Shown here in pieces: positions 34,634 through 42,928 of a stretch of DNA of 64,000 nt. Made by a program: the position numbers and the translations under genes. The notes under the pieces are model-generated. The model worked only from the letters and a program-made list of their open reading frames with translations. It ran no database searches and was not told the origin of the DNA. This DNA comes from Aliiruegeria haliotis. GTDB taxonomy: Bacteria > Pseudomonadota > Alphaproteobacteria > Rhodobacterales > Rhodobacteraceae. The DNA lies in the NCBI RefSeq assembly GCF_003003255.1, contig NZ_PVTD01000001.1, positions 682,001 through 746,000 of the forward strand, in the 5' to 3' direction. Every line of letters begins with the position of its first letter. The stretch's first letter is position 1.

Positions 34634-34997
34634 GGCGCGAGGGAACGGCGGCTGAGAACAACAAGGCCCGAAAACCGTCGGGCAGTTTCTTGACCGGAGG
34701 GTGTCGAACTGAACCGCCCCCAGTTTTCCGCGGGTCGCATCCTGATGTTGCCGCCCACGATGATCCTGGCGCCCTGTGCAAAGGTCGCCTCCAGCCCCAG
34801 AGACCTGCTACCGGGACGCACCGCTGGCGGCCCCTCGCGTCCCTTTTGGGTCGCGCCAACTCCCAAGGTCGAGCCGCCGTGTTGCGCCATTGGCTCAGGA
34901 TGAGGTGCATCCGCTGGGGGATATGACTGATTTCGTGAGGTATCAAATGCACCGGAGTGGCGTCTGACAGTGCAGTCCTCTGCCGGGGAAATTCTAG
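34634..34997. other. Gap between convergent genes with a terminator
   Basis: No gene is supported in these 364 bases. A hairpin at 34666-34691 follows the amidotransferase gene; the rest is featureless GC-rich sequence ahead of the stop codon of the RTX gene. Confidence 0.5.
34666..34691 (+). terminator. Intrinsic terminator after the amidotransferase gene
   Basis: GCCCGA (34666-34671) pairs with TCGGGC (34678-34683) and is followed by AGTTTCTT. The short T-rich tail makes this a plausible rho-independent terminator, 33 bases after the stop. Confidence 0.55.
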
Positions 34998-36479
34998 TCA
35001 GACAAACACGTCCGTATCGAAATCCGCTCGGCTGACACCATGCAGCAGAACGCCGTTGTCATTGCCAAGGACGACGTACAAACCGTCGCGGGTGCCAAGC
35101 AGCTCCGGCTCGGTATTGCGCCCGATATCGAGGGTGTCTACCGCAGGATTGAATCCGAAAATCTCGTCCTCGCCGGACCGGCCGGTCAGGACAAAGCGAT
35201 CCGGTCCAGGGCCGCCGCGCATCGAATCGCCGCCACGGCCGCCAATCACCACGTCGGCCCCGGGGCCGCCCCTGATCTCGTCCGGCCCGCGCCCGCCGCG
35301 GAGCCTGTCATCGCCCCGGCCACCGTCGAGTGCGTCGGCCTTGCCCTGCCCAAGCAGCGTGTCGGCGCCGCGCCCCCCGAAGATCGTGTCCAGCCCCCCA
35401 CCGCCCATCAGCAGGTCCGCGCCCTTGCGGCCGTGGATCGTGTCATCGCCACGCAGGCCGACCACTTTGTCCCAGTCGTTGGTCCCACGCAGCGTGTCAT
35501 CCCGCGGGGTCCCCGTGATCTCGCTGTAGGGCGGGGGCGGGGGCGTGACCGGCGTTGCCGTGGCCGGGGTCTTGAGAACCGGCAGGTAGCCCACATCGAT
35601 GGACTTCGGCTGTTCGGTGATCTCTGTCAGGTCCCGCGTCGCGGCCACGTAAAGCGGCAGATCGGCCATGCCGAGCGCCTTGGCCTCCTCCCTCAGGCGG
35701 GACGCGGCTCCAGCGACGTCCCGGTCCGGCACGTATTCGACAACAAAACCCGCCTTGCCGGAGGCCTCTGCCTGTTTCAGCAGGCGGAGGTGGTAGTCGT
35801 ACTCGTCCTCCGCGACCGGCGCGAAATCCTGCGCCCGACCGTATTCATAGTAGAACCGCAGATCCTCCTTCGCGACGCCGTCGATCGCGTCGAGATAGGT
35901 CGCGTCCTCGATCAGTTCCAACCCGTTCTGTCCGATGATCACGAAATCCCGCCCCGGCGCGACCTTGGCGAGATATGCATCCATCTGCGCATCGAGCCGG
36001 GCGACGAATTCCGCCATCTCGCCGCGGTAGTCGATACCGGAGTTCGGCGCCTTGTCCTCCCAGTATTCATAGGCGGAAATGATATCGAGATAGAGCCCGT
36101 CGAAGCCGCCATCGACGATACGGCGGCCATAGTCGAAGACGATCTCCTGCCAATCGGCCTGCCAGTAGCGGACCTTCACGTTGTCGATCCATTCTGGATT
36201 GGCATCGTCCACCCAGGCTGGCGGGGTGTCGTCCCAGCTGTCCTGCCAGTAGTAGCGGTACGTCTCCGCCTCGCCGATAGAGAGATAGCTGACGATCTTC
36301 TTGCTGTCGCCTCCGCGCATCCGGTTGAGATCGGTGAGGGTGTACGGCGTTTCGCCCGCCGCGTAGGAGGCCCACTCGCTCACCACGAGATCCGCGTTGG
36401 TTGTGCCGATTTTCCTGGCGCGGGCAGTATCAATATCGCCGAGGTGGTAGAGCCAGGTTTGTGCGTTGTCCAAGGTCAT
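34998..36479 (-). CDS. GH114-like (TM1410-type) hydrolase with C-terminal RTX repeats
   Basis: The 493-residue protein has two parts. Residues about 1-300 follow the TM1410/MJ1477-type glycoside hydrolase fold, close to GH114: QTWLYHLGDID, IVSYLSIGEAETYRYYW, and GGFDGLYLDIISAYEYWED with the candidate catalytic Asp. Residues about 335-450 are RTX nonapeptides (GGRGADTL, GGRGDDRL, GGPGADVV, GGRGGDSM), which bind calcium. No N-terminal signal is present, and RTX proteins leave by type I secretion. The protein is probably an extracellular polysaccharide or galactosaminoglycan hydrolase; the substrate is unproven. Confidence 0.8.
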   Translation of the reverse strand: MTLDNAQTWLYHLGDIDTARARKIGTTNADLVVSEWASYAAGETPYTLTDLNRMRGGDSKKIVSYLSIGEAETYRYYWQDSWDDTPPAWVDDANPEWIDNVKVRYWQADWQEIVFDYGRRIVDGGFDGLYLDIISAYEYWEDKAPNSGIDYRGEMAEFVARLDAQMDAYLAKVAPGRDFVIIGQNGLELIEDATYLDAIDGVAKEDLRFYYEYGRAQDFAPVAEDEYDYHLRLLKQAEASGKAGFVVEYVPDRDVAGAASRLREEAKALGMADLPLYVAATRDLTEITEQPKSIDVGYLPVLKTPATATPVTPPPPPYSEITGTPRDDTLRGTNDWDKVVGLRGDDTIHGRKGADLLMGGGGLDTIFGGRGADTLLGQGKADALDGGRGDDRLRGGRGPDEIRGGPGADVVIGGRGGDSMRGGPGPDRFVLTGRSGEDEIFGFNPAVDTLDIGRNTEPELLGTRDGLYVVLGNDNGVLLHGVSRADFDTDVFV

Positions 36480-36715
36480 TCTTGCGTCCGATCAGGCCAG
36501 TAGCCGGACGGTAGCACCGGAACCTGCGTTCCCCTAGGGAAGTTTTCAGGGCATTGACCTGCGATCGGACGGTGCCGGTCCGTGGACGACCGGCCCTGCG
36601 CTTGCCGGACGCCCCGCTGCGCATGACATGGAAGACCCCAGGACGGGCGCGCGTGATGTCCGCCCCGGGGGTGTTGTTTCGCGGGCGACGCGCGCCCGGC
36701 AATACTGGTGGCCGC

Positions 36716-37930
36716 TCAGCCGGCCAGCGCGCGGTTCAGGTTCTCGTCGATCTTCTCCAGGAAGCCGGTTGTCGTCTGCCAGCCCTGATCCGGTCCGACG
36801 AGCAAGGCGAGATCCTTGGTCATCTCGCCACTTTCGATGGTCTCGATCACCACCTTCTCAAGCGTCGTGGCAAAGGACATCAGTGCGATGTTCTCGTCGA
36901 GCTTGGCGCGGTGCTTCAGGCCGCCGGTCCATGCGAAGATGGACGCCGTGGAGTTGGTGGAAGTTTGCTGCCCGGCCTGATGCTGGCGGTAGTGGCGAGT
37001 GACGGTGCCGTGCGCGGCCTCGGCCTCCACGATCTTGCCATCCGGCGTCATCAGCTGCGATGCCATCAAACCCAGCGAGCCGAACCCTTGCGCCACCGTG
37101 TCGGACTGCACGTCGCCATCGTAGTTCTTGCAGGCCCAGACAAAGCCACCGTTCCACTTCATGGCGCAGGCGACCATGTCGTCGATCAGGCGATGCTCGT
37201 ACCAGATCTTCGCATCTTCGAACTTCTGCGCGAACTCGGCATCGAACACTTCCTGGAACAGTTCGAGAAAACGACCGTCGTATTGCTTGAGGATGGTGTT
37301 CTTGGTCGACAGGTACACCGGCCAGCCCATGTGCAGACCATAGTTGAACGAGGCGCGGGCGAAATCGCGGATCGACTCGTCAAGGTTGTACATGCCCATG
37401 AAAACGCCGGAGTTGGGGGCCTTGTAGACTTCCTCCTCGATCACGGTGCCGTCGTCGCCGACGAATTTCATGCTCAGCGTGCCCGCGCCGGGGAACTTCA
37501 TGTCCGTGGCGCGGTACTGGTCGCCGAAAGCGTGGCGGCCGATGACGATGGGCTTGGTCCAGCCCGGCACGAGGCGCGGCACGTTGCGGCAGATGATCGG
37601 CTGGCGGAACACGACGCCGCCGAGGATGTTGCGGATCGTGCCATTGGGCGAGCGCCACATCTTCATGAGGCCGAACTCCTCGACGCGGGCTTCGTCGGGC
37701 GTGATCGTGGCGCATTTCACCGCGACGCCGACCTCTTTGGTCTTCTCCGCCGCGTCAATGGTGATCTGGTCTTCGGTCCGGTCCCGTTCCTCGATGCCGA
37801 GGTCGTAGTACAGCAGGTCGAGGTCCAGATAGGGCAGGATGAGTTTCTGCTTGATGAAATCCCACATGATGCGGGTCATTTCATCGCCGTCCATCTCGAC
37901 GATGGGATTGTCCACCTTGATCTTGGTCAT
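36716..37930 (-). CDS. icd: NADP-dependent isocitrate dehydrogenase, homodimeric type II
   Basis: The 404-residue protein is of the eukaryote-like IDH type found in alphaproteobacteria: [94 protein letters not shown] and [15 protein letters not shown]. It oxidises isocitrate to 2-oxoglutarate in the TCA cycle. The ATG at 37930 has GGAGAGG upstream and is the family start. It is a single-gene unit, unrelated to the RTX gene downstream. Confidence 0.96.
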   Translation of the reverse strand: MTKIKVDNPIVEMDGDEMTRIMWDFIKQKLILPYLDLDLLYYDLGIEERDRTEDQITIDAAEKTKEVGVAVKCATITPDEARVEEFGLMKMWRSPNGTIRNILGGVVFRQPIICRNVPRLVPGWTKPIVIGRHAFGDQYRATDMKFPGAGTLSMKFVGDDGTVIEEEVYKAPNSGVFMGMYNLDESIRDFARASFNYGLHMGWPVYLSTKNTILKQYDGRFLELFQEVFDAEFAQKFEDAKIWYEHRLIDDMVACAMKWNGGFVWACKNYDGDVQSDTVAQGFGSLGLMASQLMTPDGKIVEAEAAHGTVTRHYRQHQAGQQTSTNSTASIFAWTGGLKHRAKLDENIALMSFATTLEKVVIETIESGEMTKDLALLVGPDQGWQTTTGFLEKIDENLNRALAG

Positions 37931-38174
37931 GGGTGCCTCTCCGGGAATGAAGTGAATTTGTCTTGCGCGCCTCATAGCGCAAAGAACAGGCTCCGTACAG
38001 ACTGTATGCGAATGTATACCGAAATTTCGACCCTACCGGCGCCAACATTCGGGCAGGGGGCGGGTGTCCGCGGCTGGACAGGCGGAGCGTGTTGAAATCG
38101 GGTCGTGATTTCACTGCCGGGCTGTGGTTATCTCGTGGACGTCGGTCGGACAATCAGGTCCCGGGGGAGAGCAG

Positions 38175-39236
38175 ATGAAGACCACCTTTCGCATTCTTGG
38201 GCTCGTGTCCGTGTTGCTGTTGGTCTGGTACCTGCTGGCCGATCGGCTGACGCCGTTTACCAACAACGCGCGCGTGAAGGCCTATGTCACGCAGATTGTC
38301 CCCCAGGTTTCCGGCGTAGTGACGGAGATCAATGCAAGCAACGGGCAGCGGGTGGAAGCGGGAGAGGTGCTGGCGCGGATCGACCGCCGGCCCTACGAGA
38401 TCGCCCTGAACAAGGCGAAGGCGGAGTTGCAGGAGGCCGTGCAGCAGATCGGTGCCGGTTCCGCAGAGGTCGAGGCGGCGCTGGCAAAGGTCAGCCGCGC
38501 CAAGGCCGACTTGGAGAACACCCGGCTCCAGACCGCCCGCACCTTCGAGATGGAGCGGAAAGGGCTCGTGGCCGCTGCCCGAGGAGACGATGCGAGGGCC
38601 AAACTTGCAGAGGCGGAGAGCACCCTTGCCGGTGCGGAAGCCGATCTGGAGCGTGCGCGCGAGCAACTGGGCCCGCAGGGGGAGGAGAACCCCGCGGTGC
38701 AGAAGGCCTTGGCAGCCCTCGCCGAAGCGGAGTTGAACCTGGAGTGGACGCAGATCAAGGCGCCCGCCATGGGCGGAGTCACCAACCTCGGTATTGCGGC
38801 GGGGGCCTATGCGGCAGCCGGGCAACCGATGATGACCTTTCTCGATTCCCAAGATGTCTGGATCGAGGCCTACATGACAGAAAACAACCTGGGCAACGTG
38901 CGTCCGGGCGATCGGGTGGAGGTGGTGCTCGACGTGCATCCCGGGCGGATTCTCGAAGGCAGGGTGGAGAGTTTCTCCGCTGCGGCCTCGATCGGCAGCG
39001 ACAGTGCGGACGGGCTGGCTGCCGCGCCCCGCACCTCCGGCTGGATGCGTGATCCGCAGCGGTTCCCCTTGCGGATCATCTTGCCGGGGTATGAGCGCGG
39101 CACTGCGGATGACGATGTGCTCTACCAGGTAAACGGACAGGCGGATGTCATTGTCTACACGGGAGAAAACACGATCCTGAACACCATCGGAAGCTGGTAT
39201 ATCCGTCTGATGTCCTTCCTGTCCTATGCCTACTGA
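38175..39236 (+). CDS. HlyD-family periplasmic adaptor protein
   Basis: The 353-residue protein has one N-terminal membrane segment (LGLVSVLLLVWYLLADRL), then the HlyD/EmrA pattern: a lipoyl-like half (VPQVSGVVTEINASNGQRVEAGEVLARID), a long coiled-coil hairpin with Ala/Glu-rich helices near residues 80-190 and a beta-barrel (DVWIEAYMTENNLGNVRPGDRVEVVLDVHPG). The ATG at 38175 has GGGGGAGAG upstream. The DUF2955 gene overlaps its end by 11 bases, so the two form a unit like AaeA/AaeB-type efflux. Confidence 0.87.
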   Translation: MKTTFRILGLVSVLLLVWYLLADRLTPFTNNARVKAYVTQIVPQVSGVVTEINASNGQRVEAGEVLARIDRRPYEIALNKAKAELQEAVQQIGAGSAEVEAALAKVSRAKADLENTRLQTARTFEMERKGLVAAARGDDARAKLAEAESTLAGAEADLERAREQLGPQGEENPAVQKALAALAEAELNLEWTQIKAPAMGGVTNLGIAAGAYAAAGQPMMTFLDSQDVWIEAYMTENNLGNVRPGDRVEVVLDVHPGRILEGRVESFSAAASIGSDSADGLAAAPRTSGWMRDPQRFPLRIILPGYERGTADDDVLYQVNGQADVIVYTGENTILNTIGSWYIRLMSFLSYAY

Positions 39237-40362
39237 CGTCGAGCCGACGGACGTGGTGTCGGATGCCGGCACCGGTCAGGCCCCCCCGGTGGATCGCCAC
39301 CGGGGCATGCGGCTTGCGGTGGGCGTGGCGTCGGTCTTCGTGTTGGCAATGCTGTTCCAGTGGCCGTTCGGCTTTCTGGCAGCGGTTTTTGCGGGGCTGT
39401 TCCTACAAGCGCCAACGCCGCCCTCGGCGCGAGCCGGCATTACTCTCGTGATCGTGGCCCTTGTGCTGCTGACGGCCGGTTTCGTCGTGTTCACCGTCTT
39501 GCTGCCCTATCCGGTGATCTTCCTGATCGCGGTTGCGGCAATGGTCGTCTGGGGATTCTCCCTCTCCGTTGCGGGCAAGTCTCCGCTGTTGGTGGTGCTG
39601 GCGCTGATGGAGGCACTGATGATGCCCTACCTCACGACAGTGTCGATGGATGTGGCGCTGGCAATGGTGTTCTGGTTCCCGATCAACATGGCGCTGGCCC
39701 TGCTGACGGCGTGGTCTGCCTTTGCGGTGTTTCCTCCCGTAAAGCGGGCTGTGGTGGCGGCGGAACTGGCTGCGGCCGCGGGCCCCGTCTTCGACCCCGA
39801 CCGGCGGTTGCTGCGCATGACGCTGGTTACCCTGCCGTTTGCGCTAGTTTTTTTTCTTGTTGATGCGGGTGCTGTGCTCACGCTGCTCTTCGTCGCAATC
39901 CTGTCGCAGCAACTGGCGGCAAGCACGGCAACCGGAACACGTGTTGCGAAGGGGATGTTGTTTGCCAACCTGGTCGGCGGGATCGTTGCCATCCTTGCCT
40001 ACGAGGTGATCGTGATCGCCACCGCCTGGCCGGTCCTGATCGCAATCACGTTTCTGGTTTGCGTCGGTTTCGGTCGCTGGTTTGAAAGCGGGAGGGCGGA
40101 TGCAGGGCTGGCGGGCAGCGCCCTGTCGACGGCAATCATTCTGCTCGGTGGGGCGATGGCGCCGTTCAGCGAAGATGCCGACGTCAAGATGGTGGATCGG
40201 CTGGTGCAGGTGGGCGCTGCGCTGATCTGGGTGCTGACGGCGTTCGTCGTGGTGGACCGGTTCCTGCCGGAACGCGAGAAACCGGCCGACTTGCCTAGCT
40301 GGAAAAGAAAGCGGCGACGCGGGCGCGGACGTGGGTCCACACGGCCGGAGCTCCCCGTTTGA
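39226..40362 (+). CDS. DUF2955 family inner-membrane protein (FUSC-like)
   Basis: The 378-residue protein has about ten hydrophobic segments, with a charged N-terminus and a basic C-terminal tail (WKRKRRRGRGRGS). It matches the DUF2955 layout usually encoded next to an HlyD adaptor and resembles FUSC-type exporters such as AaeB in arrangement. It overlaps the adaptor gene by 11 bases. The pair probably exports a small organic acid or drug; no outer-membrane partner is seen. Its last 68 bases overlap the convergent HD-domain gene. Confidence 0.75.
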   Translation: MPTDVEPTDVVSDAGTGQAPPVDRHRGMRLAVGVASVFVLAMLFQWPFGFLAAVFAGLFLQAPTPPSARAGITLVIVALVLLTAGFVVFTVLLPYPVIFLIAVAAMVVWGFSLSVAGKSPLLVVLALMEALMMPYLTTVSMDVALAMVFWFPINMALALLTAWSAFAVFPPVKRAVVAAELAAAAGPVFDPDRRLLRMTLVTLPFALVFFLVDAGAVLTLLFVAILSQQLAASTATGTRVAKGMLFANLVGGIVAILAYEVIVIATAWPVLIAITFLVCVGFGRWFESGRADAGLAGSALSTAIILLGGAMAPFSEDADVKMVDRLVQVGAALIWVLTAFVVVDRFLPEREKPADLPSWKRKRRRGRGRGSTRPELPV

Positions 40363-40870
40363 CCTTGGTGCCGACGCGCGTGTCGATCTGGTCCAGGGTC
40401 ACGTCGTAGTCGGTCCAGCTTCCGCCGCCGCTGGCAAGGTTCAACAACAACGGCTGGACCCGGTCGATGGATTTGGCGAAGACCGCGTCCGGGCTCTCGG
40501 CGGCTTCGAACTCGTCCCAGATGGCGCGGAACTCGGTTGCCTGGTCGTCAGGCAGCAGTCCGAAGAGTCGCGTGGCGGCGGCCTGTTCCCTGGCCTCCTG
40601 CGCGGCGACGTCATAGCTGGCGTGGATCGGGGCGTCGCCGGCATCGATCTCGACGATGTCATGCAGCAGCAGCATCTTGATGACCCGGGCGATGTCGACC
40701 TCCGGACCAGCCTGATCTGCCAGGACCAGCGCATACATGGCGATGTGCCAGGAATGCTCGGCGGAGTTTTCCTTGCGGGAGTTGTCGCCGATCGGCGTGG
40801 CGCGGAGGACCCCCTTGAGGCGGTCGATTTCCTGAAGGAAGGCGAATTGGGCGGAGAGGCGTTCAGTCAT
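40295..40870 (-). CDS. HD-domain phosphohydrolase (HDDC2/YfbR-like)
   Basis: The 191-residue protein has the HD metal motif set: ENSAEHSWHIAMYALVL, MLLLHDIVEIDAGDAP (the HD pair) and a later Asp in AKSIDRVQPLLLNL. This is the pattern of 5'-deoxynucleotidase-like HD proteins. It likely cleaves a nucleoside monophosphate or related phosphoester with a divalent metal. The 3' end overlaps the convergent DUF2955 gene by 68 bases. The coding strength of both is good, so this is a true antisense overlap. Confidence 0.83.
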   Translation of the reverse strand: MTERLSAQFAFLQEIDRLKGVLRATPIGDNSRKENSAEHSWHIAMYALVLADQAGPEVDIARVIKMLLLHDIVEIDAGDAPIHASYDVAAQEAREQAAATRLFGLLPDDQATEFRAIWDEFEAAESPDAVFAKSIDRVQPLLLNLASGGGSWTDYDVTLDQIDTRVGTKVKRGAPAVWTHVRARVAAFFSS

Positions 40871-41304
40871 GTCGCCCGTCTAGGGGGCGCCGTGACGCGT
40901 GGCAAGGCCGCATCCCAACCCGCGTCGTGCCCCCTTGGCGTTCTGACTGGGTGCTGGCTGGCCGGGAGCCCGTTTTCCCCTGAGCATTAAAGGACGTACT
41001 TCAGCGGCCATACGGTGTTGCGGAGCTTTGGGCGATGAACGTCTATCGGATAGTCGGCAGAAATGCGGGATGGCCTCACAGATCAGTCTCGCGGGGGACC
41101 CGCCCTCGACTGGCCGTTCCTGTGCGAAAGGGTTCTGGTGGGCAGGGGACAATCGGTTCGACCCACATGTTCCATGTACTGAGCCGGTGCCGGGGGGCGC
41201 CAAAAGGCATGGCCTCGGTGCGCGCCTGCGCGGGTCTTCGTTCGCAGTGAATGTCGCAAGCGGCAGCGGGCTGCCCGGGCGCAAAGGCCGGACAACAGCG
41301 ACGG
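40871..41304. other. Gap without a supported gene
   Basis: The 434 bases between the HD-domain gene start and the end of the small unknown gene contain no convincing frame on either strand and no clear hairpin. Part of it is the promoter of the HD gene. Confidence 0.45.
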
Positions 41305-41538
41305 CTAGGCCTTGCCGGATGCCTCCTTCGCCTTGTCGACCTTCGCTTCGAGGAACCTGCGCGCGCGGCGCTCGGAGAGGCGAATGCGGATGGAGGTGAG
41401 GTAGGCCTCCTCCATCGTGGTCGAGGTGGCGCCAAGCTGTTTGGCCACCTCGTTCAGGATGTCATCATTGCCGAGGTCCTCGGCTGCGTCGATCGCATCC
41501 GCTGCCAGTTTGTCGGCGAGGTCCTCGAGAATGCCCAT
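41305..41538 (-). CDS. Small hypothetical protein
   Basis: The 77-residue protein is mostly helical and charged (MGILEDLADKLAADAIDAAEDLGNDDIL, then SIRIRLSERRARRFLEAKVDKAKEASGKA). It begins acidic and ends basic, with no cysteines and no membrane segment. I do not recognise the family. It starts 10 bases after the stop of the alpha/beta hydrolase gene on the same strand, so the two are probably cotranscribed. The protein-like amphipathic pattern and tight spacing support it as a real gene. Confidence 0.6.
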   Translation of the reverse strand: MGILEDLADKLAADAIDAAEDLGNDDILNEVAKQLGATSTTMEEAYLTSIRIRLSERRARRFLEAKVDKAKEASGKA

Positions 41539-41548
41539 CAGTTGCGCC

Positions 41549-42202
41549 TCAGCGGCTGGTTTCGGTCAGCCGGCGGCGCACGTAGGTCTCCACGTGATCG
41601 AGCATCGGCTGCATGTGAGGCTCTTCGAAGAAGTGGCCCGCGCCTTCCATCTCCTCGTGGGTGACGGTGATGCCCTTCTGTTCGTGCAACTTGCCGACAA
41701 GCGTCTGGGTGTCCTTCGGAGGGGCCACGCGGTCCGCGGCACCGTTGATGATCAGCCCGGAAGAGGGGCATGGCGCAAGAAAGGAGAAGTCGTACATGTT
41801 TGCGGGCGGCGAAACCGAGATGAAGCCCGTGATCTCAGGGCGGCGCATGAGCAACTGCATGCCGATCCACGCCCCGAAGGAGAAACCGGCGACCCAGCAA
41901 TGCTTGGCGTTCTGGTTCATCGATTGCAGGTAGTCGAGCGCCGATGCGGCATCGGACAATTCGCCCACCCCCTGGTCGTATTCGCCCTGGCTGCGTCCGA
42001 CGCCACGGAAATTGAACCGCAGGACGGTGAAGCCCATTTTGTGGAACGTATAGTGAAGGTTGTAGACCACCTTGTTGTTCATCGTGCCGCCGAATTGCGG
42101 ATGCGGGTGCAGGATGATCGCGATGGGGGCGTCCTTCTCCTTCTGGGGATGGTACCGGCCTTCGAGCCGTCCTTCGGGTCCGGGGAAGATCACCTCGGGC
42201 AT
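41549..42202 (-). CDS. Alpha/beta hydrolase
   Basis: The 217-residue protein has the alpha/beta-hydrolase order: IAIILHPHPQFGGTMNNKVV, LRFNFRGVGRSQGEYDQG, nucleophile elbow GFSFGAWIG, ADRVAPPKD (acid) and the histidine in GAGHFFEE. This is the short 'HPHPxFGGTM' hydrolase class found widely in Proteobacteria. The substrate is unknown. It is divergent from iscR and forms a unit with the small 41305 gene. Confidence 0.87.
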   Translation of the reverse strand: MPEVIFPGPEGRLEGRYHPQKEKDAPIAIILHPHPQFGGTMNNKVVYNLHYTFHKMGFTVLRFNFRGVGRSQGEYDQGVGELSDAASALDYLQSMNQNAKHCWVAGFSFGAWIGMQLLMRRPEITGFISVSPPANMYDFSFLAPCPSSGLIINGAADRVAPPKDTQTLVGKLHEQKGITVTHEEMEGAGHFFEEPHMQPMLDHVETYVRRRLTETSR

Positions 42203-42262
42203 GCAGCCTCTTTCTTCTCTCTGGTCCGACCGCTGCCAATTGACGATTTGGGTCGGATATTC

Positions 42263-42275
42263 TAGAACAGTTCTA
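42263..42275. promoter_or_regulatory. Palindromic operator upstream of iscR (iron-responsive type)
   Basis: TAGAACAGTTCTA is a perfect inverted repeat (TAGAAC-A-GTTCTA), extended as TCTAGAACAGTTCTAAC, 84 bases before the iscR start. It resembles the TTTAGAA-N3-TTCTAAA-type iron-control motifs (Irr/ICE or Iron-Rhodo-box, from memory) seen before alphaproteobacterial iron-sulfur genes. The binding protein is unproven; IscR and Irr are both possible. Confidence 0.65.
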
Positions 42276-42358
42276 ACTTGTGCGGCGGCGGGAAAATCCG
42301 CAGCGTGAGGCAGTTAAGCCCACCTGCCGGTGGCGTCAACCTTTCGGGGGACCGGAGC

Positions 42359-42823
42359 ATGAAACTGAGCACCAAGGGCCGCTACGCGATGGTGGCGCTG
42401 ACGGATCTCGCGCTGGCGCAGGAGGGAGAGCTTGTGACGCTTTCCGAGATCAGCGAGCGGCAGGACATTTCACTTCCCTACCTTGAGCAGCTTTTCGTCA
42501 AGCTGCGGCGTGCGGGGCTGGTCGATTCCGTGCGGGGGCCGGGGGGTGGCTACCGGCTGGCGCGACCGGCGGAGAGCATTCGTGTGTCCGAAGTGCTGGA
42601 AGCGGTGGACGAGACCGTGAATGCACTGCATATGGGGGCCGGCGCGAAGGGCGGGGTCTCCGGCAGTCGCGCGCAATCGCTGAACAACCGGCTGTGGGAA
42701 GGGCTGTCGGCCCATGTCTACGTGTTTCTGCACCAGTCGCGGCTGTCGGATATCGTGGCCAATGACCTTGCGCCCTGTCCCGCCGTCCCGACATTGTTCC
42801 AGGTGGTCGACGAAGACGCCTGA
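42359..42823 (+). CDS. iscR: Rrf2-family regulator IscR
   Basis: The 154-residue protein has the Rrf2 winged helix: MKLSTKGRYAMVALTDLAL, EISERQDISLPYLEQLFVKLRRAGLVDSVRGPGGGYRLAR, then VSEVLEAVDETVNALHMG. Only one Cys (C140, in LAPCPAVPT) is present; the three-cysteine cluster loop of E. coli IscR is replaced by GAGAKGGVSGSRA. Single-cysteine IscR is known from Rhodobacter (from memory). The ATG at 42359 is the family start. It heads the suf cluster and has an iron-type palindrome upstream. Confidence 0.9.
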   Translation: MKLSTKGRYAMVALTDLALAQEGELVTLSEISERQDISLPYLEQLFVKLRRAGLVDSVRGPGGGYRLARPAESIRVSEVLEAVDETVNALHMGAGAKGGVSGSRAQSLNNRLWEGLSAHVYVFLHQSRLSDIVANDLAPCPAVPTLFQVVDEDA

Positions 42824-42928
42824 GGATTTGCGCCGCCTTTGGCGTCGCGGTGGGGCGCGGACCCCCTTCGGGCGCCCGCGCGGCGTGCCCGGAGGGCACT
42901 TCGGACAAGAAAAACAGGGCTGCATGAC

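Noticed and set aside
36554-38095. Long rightward frame opposite icd
   Set aside because: It is the complement of the isocitrate dehydrogenase gene and has no motif of its own.
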